Of a DNA stretch of 43,177 nucleotides, positions 32,294-40,218 are shown piece by piece. Position numbers and translations under genes: made by a program. Source of the DNA: SIG565 sp045646145. GTDB lineage: Bacteria; Bacillota; Clostridia; Oscillospirales; Acutalibacteraceae. Where the stretch lies: the NCBI GenBank assembly GCA_045646145.1, contig JAZRKE010000003.1:1-43177 (forward strand), written 5' to 3'. Numbering within the stretch: the first letter of the stretch is position 1; each line of letters opens with the position of its first letter. The notes beneath the pieces were generated by a model, which was given only the letters and a program-made list of their open reading frames with translations, ran no database searches and was not told where the DNA came from.

Positions 32294-35032
32294 CTAATCT
32301 ATATCCTTACCGCAGCAGCGCTTGTATTTTTTGCCGCTGCCGCACGGACAGAGTGCATTCTTTCCTACAACACCCTTACCCCTTACGGTTTTTGATACGG
32401 TACCGTCATCGCCTGTGCCCGTTTCTTCGGCAACCTTTTCGCGCTTGATTTCGGTATTCTGCCTGATTTCAGCCGAGAGCACCGCCTTTGCAGTTTCCTC
32501 ACGGATAGTGTCGGTCATAGTAGAGAACATATCATAGCTTTCATTTCGGTATGCCACAACGGGATTGTGCTGACCGTAGGCTCTAAGCCCTATACCTCGG
32601 CGGAGCTCATCCATAGCGTCGATATGGCCCATCCAATTTGTGTCAACCGATTTCAGCAGCACATAGCGTTCTATTTCCTTTACGGTTTCTTCTCCGTATT
32701 TGGCTATCTTCTCAGCCATTTTCGCCTTTGCCTGAGCATTAAGCATTTCCTTTACTTCGCCGACCGATATATCCCCTAACTGTTCTGCCCCGAACACAAG
32801 GTCATCAGGGGTAGTCAGCCAACCGAAGGTATAGCGGCGAAGCCCATCTAAATCCCAGTTATCGTGTACTACTTCATCGGATAAATAGGTGGCTATAGCA
32901 GCATCAATTACACTTTCTATCATACCCATAATTTTTGCGCTTATATCTTCGCCGTCTAGCACCTGATTTCGCTGAGCATAGATAAGCTCACGTTGCTTAT
33001 TCATAACATCATCATATTCAAGCACATTTTTTCGAATGCCAAAGTTACGGCTTTCAACCGTACGCTGAGCATTCTCAATAGAGTTTGAAAGAATACTGAA
33101 CTGAAGCGGCATATCCTCTTCGAGCTTTAGCGAGTCCATCATATTATAGACCCTCTCTCCACCAAAAAGGCGCATTAAATCATCCTCAAGGGAGATATAA
33201 AACTGAGTTCTGCCCGGGTCGCCTTGTCTTCCTGCACGACCTCTTAACTGGTTATCAATACGGCGTGATTCGTGCCGCTCGGTACCTATAATGCAAAGTC
33301 CGCCTGCCCGCCTTACAGCATCTGCCTCGGGGGCAATCTCGGCTTTGAATTTATCGTGAAGTTCTTTAAACCTATCTCTCGCAGTGATAATTTCAGCATT
33401 ATCGGTTTCGGCAAAGCCTGTAGCCTCGGCAATAAGCTCTTCCGATAACCCTTCGGCCCTTAGTTGCGCTTTCGCAAGATATTCCGCATTACCGCCGAGC
33501 ATTATATCGGTGCCTCGTCCTGCCATATTGGTGGCAATTGTAACAGCACCGAACTTACCCGCCTGAGCGATAATTTCAGCTTCTTTTTCATGATGCTTGG
33601 CATTCAGAACATTATGCTTTATTCCCTGACGCTTAAGCATAGAGCTTAAGAGCTCCGATTTTTCAATGGTAACCGTACCTACAAGCACAGGCTGACCTAT
33701 TTTGTTGCATTCAATAATCTTGTTTATTACCGCGCCAAACTTTGCCCTCTCGGATTTATAGACAATATCAGCCTCATCAATACGCGCAAGGGGCTTATTT
33801 GTAGGAATTTCAATTACATCCAGCTTATAAATCTCGCGGAATTCCTGCTCCTCGGTCATAGCCGTACCTGTCATACCCGATAGCTTCGAATAGAGCCTGA
33901 AGAAATTCTGGAATGTAATTGTGGCGAGAGTTTTCGACTCATTCGCAACAGTTACTCCCTCTTTGGCTTCTATTGCCTGATGCAGTCCCTCATTATAGCG
34001 TCTGCCATACATAAGACGGCCTGTAAATTCGTCAACTATAATTACTTCGCCGTCTTTCACAACATAGTCGGCATCGCGTTTCATAATACCGTATGCCTTT
34101 ATTGCCTGATTTATATGGTGTGAAATAGTCATATTCTCAGGGTCGTTAAGGTTTTCGATTCCGAAATACTGCTCTGCCTTCTTAACACCCTCGGGGGTAA
34201 GAGTACAGGTTTTTGCCTTTTCATCAACAACATAGTCGCCGTTAAAGTTCTGTTGTTCATCGGTCTGCTTGGTATCGGCCTCTTTCACCTTAATCATCTT
34301 AAGGCCGCGTGCAAAATGATTTGCTCGGATATATAAATCGGTAGATTTATCACCCTTGCCCGAAATTATAAGCGGAGTTCTTGCTTCATCAACAAGAATG
34401 GAGTCAACCTCATCCACAATAGCAAAGTTGTGTCCTCGCTGAACCCTGCCCTCTTTATAAACCACCATATTATCGCGCAGATAATCAAAGCCGAGCTCGT
34501 TATTGGTGCAATAAGTAATATCGGAATTATAGGCTTCTCTTTTTTCCTCGGTATCCATACCGTGAATAATAAGGCCCACCGAAAGACCTAAAAATCGGTA
34601 GAGCTTACCCATCCACTCGCTATCTCGCTTAGCAAGGTAATCGTTAACCGTTACAATATGAACACCCTTGCCTGAGAGCGCATTTAAGTATGCCGGCAGT
34701 GTGGCAACGAGTGTTTTGCCCTCTCCTGTTTTCATTTCACTTATTCTACCCTGATGCAGTACTATTCCGCCCAAAATCTGAACGGGAAAATGGCGCATAC
34801 CGAGAACTCGGTCAGACGCCTCTCGGCAAACCGCAAATGCCTCGGGCAAAATATCATTAAGTGTCTCACCCAAAGATAATCGCTCTTTAAACTCATTTGT
34901 CTTGTTCTTTAACTGCTCATCGGTAAGGCCTCTGTATTCTTCCTCAAGACCGAGCACCTTTTGCTGAAGCGGCAGTATTCTTTTTATTTCCTTTTGGCTG
35001 TAATCTCCAAAAAGTTTTTTAAGTAATCCCAT
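32294..35032 (-). CDS. secA: Preprotein translocase ATPase SecA
   Basis: 912-residue motor of Sec protein export. Nucleotide-binding motifs MKTGEGKTLVA, DEVDSILVDEARTPLI and GRAGRQGDPG, a preprotein cross-linking domain, a helical scaffold, and a C-terminal zinc tail NALCPCGSGKKYKRCCGK that binds SecB-like partners or lipids. Somewhat longer than the Bacillus protein. ATG 35032 follows AGAGGAAAT. First gene of the secA-mnmA-LUD(-dac) run. Confidence 0.98.
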   Translation of the reverse strand: MGLLKKLFGDYSQKEIKRILPLQQKVLGLEEEYRGLTDEQLKNKTNEFKERLSLGETLNDILPEAFAVCREASDRVLGMRHFPVQILGGIVLHQGRISEMKTGEGKTLVATLPAYLNALSGKGVHIVTVNDYLAKRDSEWMGKLYRFLGLSVGLIIHGMDTEEKREAYNSDITYCTNNELGFDYLRDNMVVYKEGRVQRGHNFAIVDEVDSILVDEARTPLIISGKGDKSTDLYIRANHFARGLKMIKVKEADTKQTDEQQNFNGDYVVDEKAKTCTLTPEGVKKAEQYFGIENLNDPENMTISHHINQAIKAYGIMKRDADYVVKDGEVIIVDEFTGRLMYGRRYNEGLHQAIEAKEGVTVANESKTLATITFQNFFRLYSKLSGMTGTAMTEEQEFREIYKLDVIEIPTNKPLARIDEADIVYKSERAKFGAVINKIIECNKIGQPVLVGTVTIEKSELLSSMLKRQGIKHNVLNAKHHEKEAEIIAQAGKFGAVTIATNMAGRGTDIMLGGNAEYLAKAQLRAEGLSEELIAEATGFAETDNAEIITARDRFKELHDKFKAEIAPEADAVRRAGGLCIIGTERHESRRIDNQLRGRAGRQGDPGRTQFYISLEDDLMRLFGGERVYNMMDSLKLEEDMPLQFSILSNSIENAQRTVESRNFGIRKNVLEYDDVMNKQRELIYAQRNQVLDGEDISAKIMGMIESVIDAAIATYLSDEVVHDNWDLDGLRRYTFGWLTTPDDLVFGAEQLGDISVGEVKEMLNAQAKAKMAEKIAKYGEETVKEIERYVLLKSVDTNWMGHIDAMDELRRGIGLRAYGQHNPVVAYRNESYDMFSTMTDTIREETAKAVLSAEIRQNTEIKREKVAEETGTGDDGTVSKTVRGKGVVGKNALCPCGSGKKYKRCCGKDID

Positions 35033-35094
35033 TTTATTTCCTCTTTTTCTATATTTGGTTTATTTTATCACAAAAATATTAACAAATATAGTAT

Positions 35095-36039
35095 TTATAG
35101 TCGATAAATTCCATCTTTGCAATAAATTCCCGAGGATATGTGAATTTGTCCGTCGGTTGTTATGAAAACGGCCTCGACACCCTCAATATTTTCAATAAAG
35201 TTTATACCGTCATTCAGCCCCATAACAACCAATGCTGTCGAGAGAATATCAGCATCAGTAGCATCATCCGAAATCACCGTTACACTTACTAAATCAGTTT
35301 TTACAGGGTATCCTGTTTTTGTATTTAAAATGTGGTGATAGTATGTACCATCACTTTCAAAGCCTCTCTCGTAGGTACCCGCCGTAACTACAGCCTTATT
35401 TGCTACCCTGAGCGTTGCTATGCTTCCATTATTGAATGGGTTTCTAATGCCCACATCCTGTTTTTTCCCCAGTATATAAAGGTTTCCGCCTAAATTTATA
35501 ACTGCATTCTTTACCTGTTTTTCCCTTAGGAAATCTCTGATTTTATCGGTAGCGTAGCCCTTAGCACAACCACCTAAATCTATTTTAGCGCCACACAGGT
35601 CAACATTATTTCCATTAATTTTAATTTTTTTAAAATTAACTAATGGCAGTTTGCTCTCAATTTCTGCAGAAGCCGGAATAGTTCCCTCGCCGAAATCCCA
35701 AAGCTCCGATACTGCACCCACCGTTATATCAAACGCACCATTGGTTTTATCGGAATAAAAGGCACAGGTATTTATAAGGCTTAATGTGTCATTACTTACA
35801 TTAAGTTCTTCTCCTTGGTTAAGCCTTGACACTTCGCTATGCCCCAGTGTACGAGAAAACAGGTTCTCATATTTCTCGCACAGTGCCATAGCCTCATTTA
35901 TCACCGAATATTCGGCATCCGCCTCAATATTTACCACAGTATCCATTAAAATACGGGTTGAAGAATTATTATAGTTCGGTGTGCAACCGCTAAGAATTAA
36001 CAGCAGAGCCGCCGACCAAAAAGCAATATTTTTTCTCAT
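35095..36039 (-). CDS. apbE: FAD:protein FMN transferase, lipoprotein
   Basis: 314-residue ApbE, which links FMN covalently to Thr of secreted or membrane flavoproteins. Lipoprotein signal with lipobox LSGC (Cys19). Motifs: GAFDITVGAVSELWDFG, DLGGCAKGYATDKI, INLGGNLYILG and YYHHILNTKTGYPV, plus ATDADILSTALVVMG for Mg binding. No obvious target flavoprotein (RnfG/NqrC type) is in this window. The ATG lies only about 7 bp downstream of a good -10 and has no ribosome-binding site, so the mRNA is predicted leaderless. Confidence 0.95.
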   Translation of the reverse strand: MRKNIAFWSAALLLILSGCTPNYNNSSTRILMDTVVNIEADAEYSVINEAMALCEKYENLFSRTLGHSEVSRLNQGEELNVSNDTLSLINTCAFYSDKTNGAFDITVGAVSELWDFGEGTIPASAEIESKLPLVNFKKIKINGNNVDLCGAKIDLGGCAKGYATDKIRDFLREKQVKNAVINLGGNLYILGKKQDVGIRNPFNNGSIATLRVANKAVVTAGTYERGFESDGTYYHHILNTKTGYPVKTDLVSVTVISDDATDADILSTALVVMGLNDGINFIENIEGVEAVFITTDGQIHISSGIYCKDGIYRL

Positions 36040-36046
36040 ATAATAA

Positions 36047-36075
36047 AGTATAACAAAAATTTTTCTTATTGTAAA
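36047..36075 (-). promoter_or_regulatory. Promoter of apbE
   Basis: Minus strand TTTACA (36075-36070), 17-bp spacer, TATACT (36052-36047). The predicted start site falls at or within a base or two of the apbE ATG at 36039. Confidence 0.7.
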
Positions 36076-36136
36076 GAAATACTGTCTGTATATTTGTATT
36101 AATAAATTAAATACTACATTTGAAGGAGGGGTTCAG

Positions 36137-36319
36137 ATGCAAAAAAATACAGTTTCAACCTTTACAAAGGGCGCCGTTACGGGTATGATAGCAGGTGCAG
36201 CATTACTAACCGTTGGTAAAATGGTTATGGATAATAATCATAATCTATCCAAAGGCTCTACAAAGGCATTAAAGGCAATGGGCGAATTTATGGACGGAAT
36301 TCATACAATGTTCAAATAA
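36137..36319 (+). CDS. 60-aa small protein with a membrane-type segment
   Basis: Short protein with one Gly/Ala-rich hydrophobic segment (TKGAVTGMIAGAALLTVGKM, residues 10-29), then a basic, Asn/Lys-rich tail ending GEFMDGIHTMFK. It resembles short YtxH-like membrane proteins but that family was not confirmed. A very good ribosome-binding site (GAAGGAGGGG) 6 bases before ATG 36137 and a terminator right after the stop support a real gene. No function can be assigned. Confidence 0.75.
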   Translation: MQKNTVSTFTKGAVTGMIAGAALLTVGKMVMDNNHNLSKGSTKALKAMGEFMDGIHTMFK

Positions 36320-36325
36320 ATTAAT

Positions 36326-36370
36326 AAAAAATTATGGCATTCACATTTTCAGTGTCTGCCATAATTTTTA
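36326..36370. terminator. Terminator after 60-aa gene
   Basis: 13-bp stem AAAAATTATGGCA / TGCCATAATTTTT with inner CAC/GTG and flanking T-run on plus. It also lies at the 3' end of the broken XRE gene on the other strand. Confidence 0.85.
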
Positions 36371-36586
36371 TTTATCATACATTTTTAAATTATTAGTTCT
36401 ACCCAAGATATAGTCAGTAGATGTTTTATAGAAATCCGCAAGAATTACTACATATCTTGTTGGTATTTCTCTCTTCCTTGTTTCGTAGTTACTGTATACT
36501 CTTTGGTCAATACTAAGTATATCCGCAACTTCCTTTTGAACTAAATCATTATCTTCTCTTGAATCTTTAAGTCTTGGTTAATACAT
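36368..36586 (-). pseudogene. XRE-family HTH gene with stop at codon 3
   Basis: Minus strand reads ATG TAT TAA followed by 69 uninterrupted codons beginning PRLKDSREDNDLVQKEVADI and continuing through DQRVYSNYETRKREIP and FYKTSTDYILGR. These are the canonical helix-turn-helix and dimer parts of small XRE/Cro-type regulators, whose intact members usually start MYPRLKDLRED or similar. AGGTG lies 5-6 bases before the ATG. The stop at the third codon (36580-36578) removes the product unless translation starts at an unusual codon; no ATG, GTG or TTG lies between the stop and the HTH. So this is either a recent nonsense mutation or a sequencing error. Confidence 0.75.
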
Positions 36587-36614
36587 ATTTTCACCTATTG
36601 AAATTATCAAAAAT

Positions 36615-36854
36615 TTATTCAAACAATGCGTCTACCGTTACATTTAATATTTTTGCAATTGTATAAATTTCTTTATCTGTCGCAATTCTTCTTTGTCCCT
36701 CAAGTTTTGAATAGCTTGTTGGGTTTATATCACAGCCAAGCACCTGCATTTTAGATATAAAATCTTTTTGCTTTATTCCCCTATCTTTTCTCATTTGCTC
36801 TATTTTCTTACCTACCATATTTTCAGTTCCATATTCTAATTTTCTAGTTTTCAA
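36615..36854 (-). CDS. XRE-family transcriptional regulator, likely autoregulated
   Basis: About 79 residues from TTG 36854, chosen because GGGGTGAT lies just upstream. ATG 36908 would place the coding start on top of a palindromic operator, and ATG 36818 (MVGKKIEQMRKDRG) has no ribosome-binding site but remains possible. The HTH spans VGKKIEQMRKDRGIKQKDFI ... NPTSYSKLEGQRRIATDKEI, ending with ILNVTVDALFE, the usual XRE tail. It is divergent from the SLOG-domain gene; three copies of one palindrome lie between them, one over its own -10, so it is probably a repressor of both. Confidence 0.82.
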   Translation of the reverse strand: MKTRKLEYGTENMVGKKIEQMRKDRGIKQKDFISKMQVLGCDINPTSYSKLEGQRRIATDKEIYTIAKILNVTVDALFE

Positions 36855-36865
36855 AATATCACCCC

Positions 36866-36888
36866 TATAATTCTTTACAAGAATTATA
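36866..36888. promoter_or_regulatory. Operator palindrome 1
   Basis: ATAATTC-N7-GAATTAT with one extra matching base on each side. It covers a TATAAT on the minus strand that would serve as -10 of the XRE gene. Confidence 0.75.
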
Positions 36889-36901
36889 GTTCGTAATTTT
36901 C

Positions 36902-36930
36902 TTGACATAATTCCGAAACGGAATTATAAT
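36902..36930 (+). promoter_or_regulatory. Perfect consensus promoter of the SLOG gene, with operator 2 in its spacer
   Basis: TTGACA (36902-36907), 17-bp spacer, TATAAT (36925-36930). The spacer and -10 are occupied by palindrome ATAATTCCG-AAA-CGGAATTAT (36907-36927), so binding would block RNA polymerase directly. Confidence 0.88.
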
Positions 36931-36933
36931 AAA

Positions 36934-36956
36934 AATAATTCCATATTAGAATTATT
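36934..36956. promoter_or_regulatory. Operator palindrome 3
   Basis: AATAATTC-N7-GAATTATT, same half-site as palindromes 1 and 2. It lies over the predicted start site of the SLOG gene. Confidence 0.72.
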
Positions 36957-36965
36957 GGTGATATT

Positions 36966-37328
36966 ATGATTAAACGAATTGTTATTGCCGGATGCAGAGA
37001 TTTTAATGATTATGCTATAGCAAAAAAGCACATTGATTTTTATATTAAAAATATAAAAAATAAATATGAATTAGTGTTTGTATCGGGTGGATGCCGAGGT
37101 GCCGATATGTTAGGTGAACATTATGCCAGAGAAAATAATTTTCAGATTGAGAGATATAAAGCCGAATGGAGAAAATACGGCAAAGCAGCGGGACCTAAAA
37201 GAAATGAAAAAATGTCGCTTATCAGCGATTATGTTATCTGCTTTTGGGACGGAAAAAGCAAAGGCACAAAATCAATGATAGAAGCAGCAAAAAGATATAA
37301 AAAGCCGTTAAAAATTATTTATATATAA
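36966..37328 (+). CDS. SLOG-superfamily protein (YspA/DUF2493-like)
   Basis: 120 residues with a Rossmann-like SLOG fold: IVIAGCRDFNDYAIAKKHID, then VFVSGGCRGADMLGEHYA (the glycine-rich nucleotide or ligand loop) and AAGPKRNEKMSLISDYVICF. Members of this superfamily bind nucleotides such as ADP-ribose or act as sensors, and many lie on phages, plasmids and conflict islands. GGTGATATT precedes ATG 36966. It is transcribed divergently from the XRE regulator from a consensus promoter under palindromic operators. Local base composition is more AT-rich than that of the flanking housekeeping genes, suggesting acquisition. Function not known. Confidence 0.85.
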   Translation: MIKRIVIAGCRDFNDYAIAKKHIDFYIKNIKNKYELVFVSGGCRGADMLGEHYARENNFQIERYKAEWRKYGKAAGPKRNEKMSLISDYVICFWDGKSKGTKSMIEAAKRYKKPLKIIYI

Positions 37329-37358
37329 ATTAATCCCGATGTATTCCATCGGGATTGT
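37329..37358. terminator. Bidirectional terminator between SLOG gene and nfnB
   Basis: 10-bp stem AATCCCGATG / CATCGGGATT, loop TATTC, followed by TGTTTCTT on plus. Confidence 0.75.
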
Positions 37359-37361
37359 TTC

Positions 37362-38774
37362 TTATTTATTCTTAATATACTCATCAATTGCTGCTGCAGC
37401 ATTTTTACCCGCACCCATTGCAAGAATTACGGTAGCGGCACCCGTTACGGCATCGCCTCCTGCAAAAACGCCCTCACGTGAGGTCTGTCCTGTTGCCTCA
37501 TCAGCAATAATTCCGCCCCACTTTTCAGTATCTAGGCCACTTGTGGTAGATTTAATTAAGGGGTTGGGCGAAGTTCCAAGTGCCATAATAACGCAGTCGG
37601 CTTCTATTATAAATTCACTACCCTCTTTAACTATCGGACGGCGTCTTCCCGAGCTATCGGGTTCGCCAAGCTCCATCTCCACACATTTAATGGCGCGAAC
37701 GGTGCCGTTTTTGATATCCCTTTTATCATCGGGATTGCGATAGCCTATAATTTCGGTTGGGTTGCAAAGGGTTTTGAATATAATACCCTCTTCAATTGCG
37801 TGTTCGATTTCCTCTCGTCGAGCAGGAAGCTCCTCCATACCTCTGCGGTAAACAATGTAAACCTCAGCGCCAAGTCTTTTAGCGCAACGAGCTGCGTCCA
37901 TAGCAACATTACCGCCGCCAACAACGGCAACGCATTTAGCCTTTTGTACAGGGGTATCGCTATTATCAAGATAAGCCTTCATAAGATTAATTCGGGTTAA
38001 AAACTCATTAGCCGAATAAACGCCCTTTAAATTTTCACCCGGAATATTCATAAACTTAGGAAGTCCTGCTCCTGAGCCAATGAAAACCGCCTCATAACCG
38101 CTGTTTAAAAGCTCATCAATGGAAAATGTTTTACCTATAACTGTGTTGGTTTTTATTTCAACTCCCAAAGCCTTTAAGCCTTCAATTTCGGTCTCAACTA
38201 TTTTCTTAGGTAAACGGAATTCGGGAATACCGTACACAAGTACACCACCAGCCAAATGCAGAGCCTCAAAAACTGTTACGGAGTAGCCCATTTTTGCAAG
38301 GTCTCCCGCACAGGTAAGCCCTGCAGGACCCGAACCGATAACCGCAACCCTATGTCCGTTTGACTTAATCTCGTTTTTGAGCGCCTCACCCTTAGCATTA
38401 TGATAATCTGCCACAAAGCGTTCAAGTCTGCCAATAGCAACACTCTCGCCTTTTATTCCTCTTACACACTTGCCCTCACACTGATTTTCCTGCGGACACA
38501 CTCTGCCGCACACTGCCGGCAAAGAGGAAGACTCCGCAATTATTTCGTAAGCCGCATCAAAATCACCCTCGGCTACCTTTCCGATAAACTCGGGGATATA
38601 TATTTTAACCGGACAACCTGCAATACAGGGCTTGTGTTTACAATTAAGGCAACGCTGAGCCTCATCTATAGCCTGTTCAGCGGTATAGCCGAGCGCTACC
38701 TCGCTAAAGTTTTTATTTCTAACTTCGGGAGCCTGAACAGGCATTTCGTTACGTTTAGGATTCATATTTGCCAT
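37362..38774 (-). CDS. nfnB: NADPH-dependent glutamate synthase small-chain-like flavoprotein (NfnB)
   Basis: 470-residue flavoprotein with an N-terminal iron-sulphur region (CLNCKHKPCIAGCPVK and CGRVCPQENQCEGKC), an FAD loop VIGSGPAGLTCAGDL and an NADPH loop VAVVGGGNVAMDAAR. The same fold serves as GltD/GltA and as the large subunit of NfnAB, which bifurcates electrons between NADPH, NADH and ferredoxin. The gene 2 bp upstream is the matching small subunit and no glutamate synthase large chain is present, so NfnB (SudA-like) is preferred. ATG 38774 is the usual start. Confidence 0.9.
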   Translation of the reverse strand: MANMNPKRNEMPVQAPEVRNKNFSEVALGYTAEQAIDEAQRCLNCKHKPCIAGCPVKIYIPEFIGKVAEGDFDAAYEIIAESSSLPAVCGRVCPQENQCEGKCVRGIKGESVAIGRLERFVADYHNAKGEALKNEIKSNGHRVAVIGSGPAGLTCAGDLAKMGYSVTVFEALHLAGGVLVYGIPEFRLPKKIVETEIEGLKALGVEIKTNTVIGKTFSIDELLNSGYEAVFIGSGAGLPKFMNIPGENLKGVYSANEFLTRINLMKAYLDNSDTPVQKAKCVAVVGGGNVAMDAARCAKRLGAEVYIVYRRGMEELPARREEIEHAIEEGIIFKTLCNPTEIIGYRNPDDKRDIKNGTVRAIKCVEMELGEPDSSGRRRPIVKEGSEFIIEADCVIMALGTSPNPLIKSTTSGLDTEKWGGIIADEATGQTSREGVFAGGDAVTGAATVILAMGAGKNAAAAIDEYIKNK

Positions 38775-38776
38775 CG

Positions 38777-39616
38777 TTACTTTGCCCCCTTAAATAAATT
38801 ACAGGCTTCCTCATGCTTGTGTCTTTCAAAGCCCGAGTAAATATTTGAGCGTTCTATAGCCTCGTCAAAATCTATTTCATGTCCGTCAAATTCAGGTCCG
38901 TCAACACACGCAAAGACCATTTTGCCGCCTACACTGAGTCTACATCCGCCGCACATACCTGTACCGTCAATCATAATCGGATTCATAGATGCAACTGTTT
39001 TAATTCCGTACTCTTTTGTAAGCAGACACACAAATTTCATCATTGGTAGCGGTCCAATAGTTATAACCTCATCGAACTCTTTACCGCCATCAATAAGCTT
39101 TTTAAGTGCCTGGGTAACGAGTCCCTTTTCTCCTTTAGAGCCATCGTCGGTCATAAGGCAGAAGGTATCGGAAACGGCGCGGAACTCATCCTCTAAAATA
39201 ACAAGTTCTTCATTTCTGAAACCAATAATACTCGTTACTTCACAACCGAGAGCGTGAAGCTTTTTAGCCACGGGGTAAGCGATAGCACAGCCAACGCCGC
39301 CACCAACAACAGCAACCTTGCGAAGCCCCTCGGTGTGCGTTGCTTTACCGAGTGGACCTACAAAATCTTCAAGGTATTCACCCTCATTTTTATGGTTTAA
39401 TTTTTCGGTTGTAGCACCGACAATCTGGAAAATAATTGTAACGCTACCCCTCGTTCTGTCAAAATCGGCAACGGTCAGAGGAATTCTTTCGCCCATTTCA
39501 TCGGTTCTCAGTATTATAAACTGCCCTGGCTCTACCTTTGCGGCTACCTCGGGTGCCTCAATTTCCATTAAAGTTACAGTATTGTTAAGACTTTGCTTTC
39601 TTAAAATTCTATACAC
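38777..39616 (-). CDS. nfnA: Ferredoxin-NADP reductase-like subunit (NfnA)
   Basis: 279 residues starting at GTG 39616, with AGGATG 8 bases upstream; frames extending to 39727 add a sequence unlike the family. It has an FAD-binding barrel (EPGQFIILRTDEMGERIPLT), an NAD domain (VAVVGGGVGCAIAYPVAKKL) and a [2Fe-2S] site GTGMCGGCRLSV ... FACVDGPEFDG. This is the small subunit of NfnAB; PyrK- and SudB-like enzymes share the fold. It pairs with the flavoprotein 2 bp downstream. Confidence 0.9.
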   Translation of the reverse strand: MYRILRKQSLNNTVTLMEIEAPEVAAKVEPGQFIILRTDEMGERIPLTVADFDRTRGSVTIIFQIVGATTEKLNHKNEGEYLEDFVGPLGKATHTEGLRKVAVVGGGVGCAIAYPVAKKLHALGCEVTSIIGFRNEELVILEDEFRAVSDTFCLMTDDGSKGEKGLVTQALKKLIDGGKEFDEVITIGPLPMMKFVCLLTKEYGIKTVASMNPIMIDGTGMCGGCRLSVGGKMVFACVDGPEFDGHEIDFDEAIERSNIYSGFERHKHEEACNLFKGAK

Positions 39617-39654
39617 ATTATCACATCCTATACCGTTTAAGTATAACAAAAAAA

Positions 39655-39690
39655 AATAAAAAAGTCTATATGTAAATATAGACTTTTTAT
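39655..39690 (-). terminator. Terminator after lipoprotein gene
   Basis: 11-bp stem AAAGTCTATAT / ATATAGACTTT with GTAA loop and T-run on the minus strand. Confidence 0.88.
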
Positions 39691-40169
39691 TGTGCCGAAA
39701 TATTTTTGAACTCAATTTCGTACCCATCCCAGCTTAAGCTTATCGGAATGCCTAAATCGGTAACGGTAAAAACAAACTCCTGCCCGTCTGCCGACACCAC
39801 CACTTCCAGTTCTTCCCCCTGTTTATAAGCCAACTCCCCTGGAAGCATTGAAAAGGCTTTATGAATTTTGCCCAAAACTCCGAAATCTGTATTATTAATA
39901 GGAAAATCCTTTTTTAATCCCAAAAATTCGGTATGAACGCTTGTGTCAGAAAACCTAAAGGTAAGCCCCTCAATATTTACAGGCGAAATCACGGTAAATT
40001 CCATATCTCCCCCTGCTTTAGCCTCTGCATTTATTAAAAATGAACTGCCACCGTGAGAAATCTCGAAATTGAAGCTTAGGTTTTCGGGCTTCACAACGAC
40101 GGTGCTACCGCTACAGCCCGACAATAAAACAAACACAAACAAAAGGCAAAAACATAAAACTTTTTTCAC
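39687..40169 (-). CDS. Lipoprotein of unknown function
   Basis: 160-residue lipoprotein. Signal peptide MKKVLCFCLLFVFVLLSGC with lipobox LSGC (Cys19). The rest is predicted all-beta, starting KPENLSFNFEISHGGSSFLI and ending ISLSWDGYEIEFKNISAQ, a pattern seen in outer-leaflet or LolA-like beta folds but not assignable. It starts 49 bp after the PH-like membrane gene, with a possible terminator hairpin between. Confidence 0.8.
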   Translation of the reverse strand: MKKVLCFCLLFVFVLLSGCSGSTVVVKPENLSFNFEISHGGSSFLINAEAKAGGDMEFTVISPVNIEGLTFRFSDTSVHTEFLGLKKDFPINNTDFGVLGKIHKAFSMLPGELAYKQGEELEVVVSADGQEFVFTVTDLGIPISLSWDGYEIEFKNISAQ

Positions 40170-40177
40170 AAAATAAC

Positions 40178-40203
40178 ACCCCGTAAAAATATATTACGGG
40201 ACG
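40178..40203 (-). terminator. Hairpin between membrane gene and lipoprotein gene
   Basis: Stem CCCGTAA / TTACGGG with 7-base loop, followed on the minus strand by TGTTATTTT. A weak to moderate terminator. Confidence 0.55.
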
Positions 40204-40218
40204 TTTTGTTTTATACTG

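Noticed and set aside
37339..37743. 134-residue open frame antisense to nfnB
   Set aside because: Low-complexity shadow of the FAD/NADPH domains on the other strand.
37362..39616. Annotation of the pair as glutamate synthase subunits
   Set aside because: No large glutamate synthase chain; the [2Fe-2S] FAD/NAD partner is typical of NfnA.
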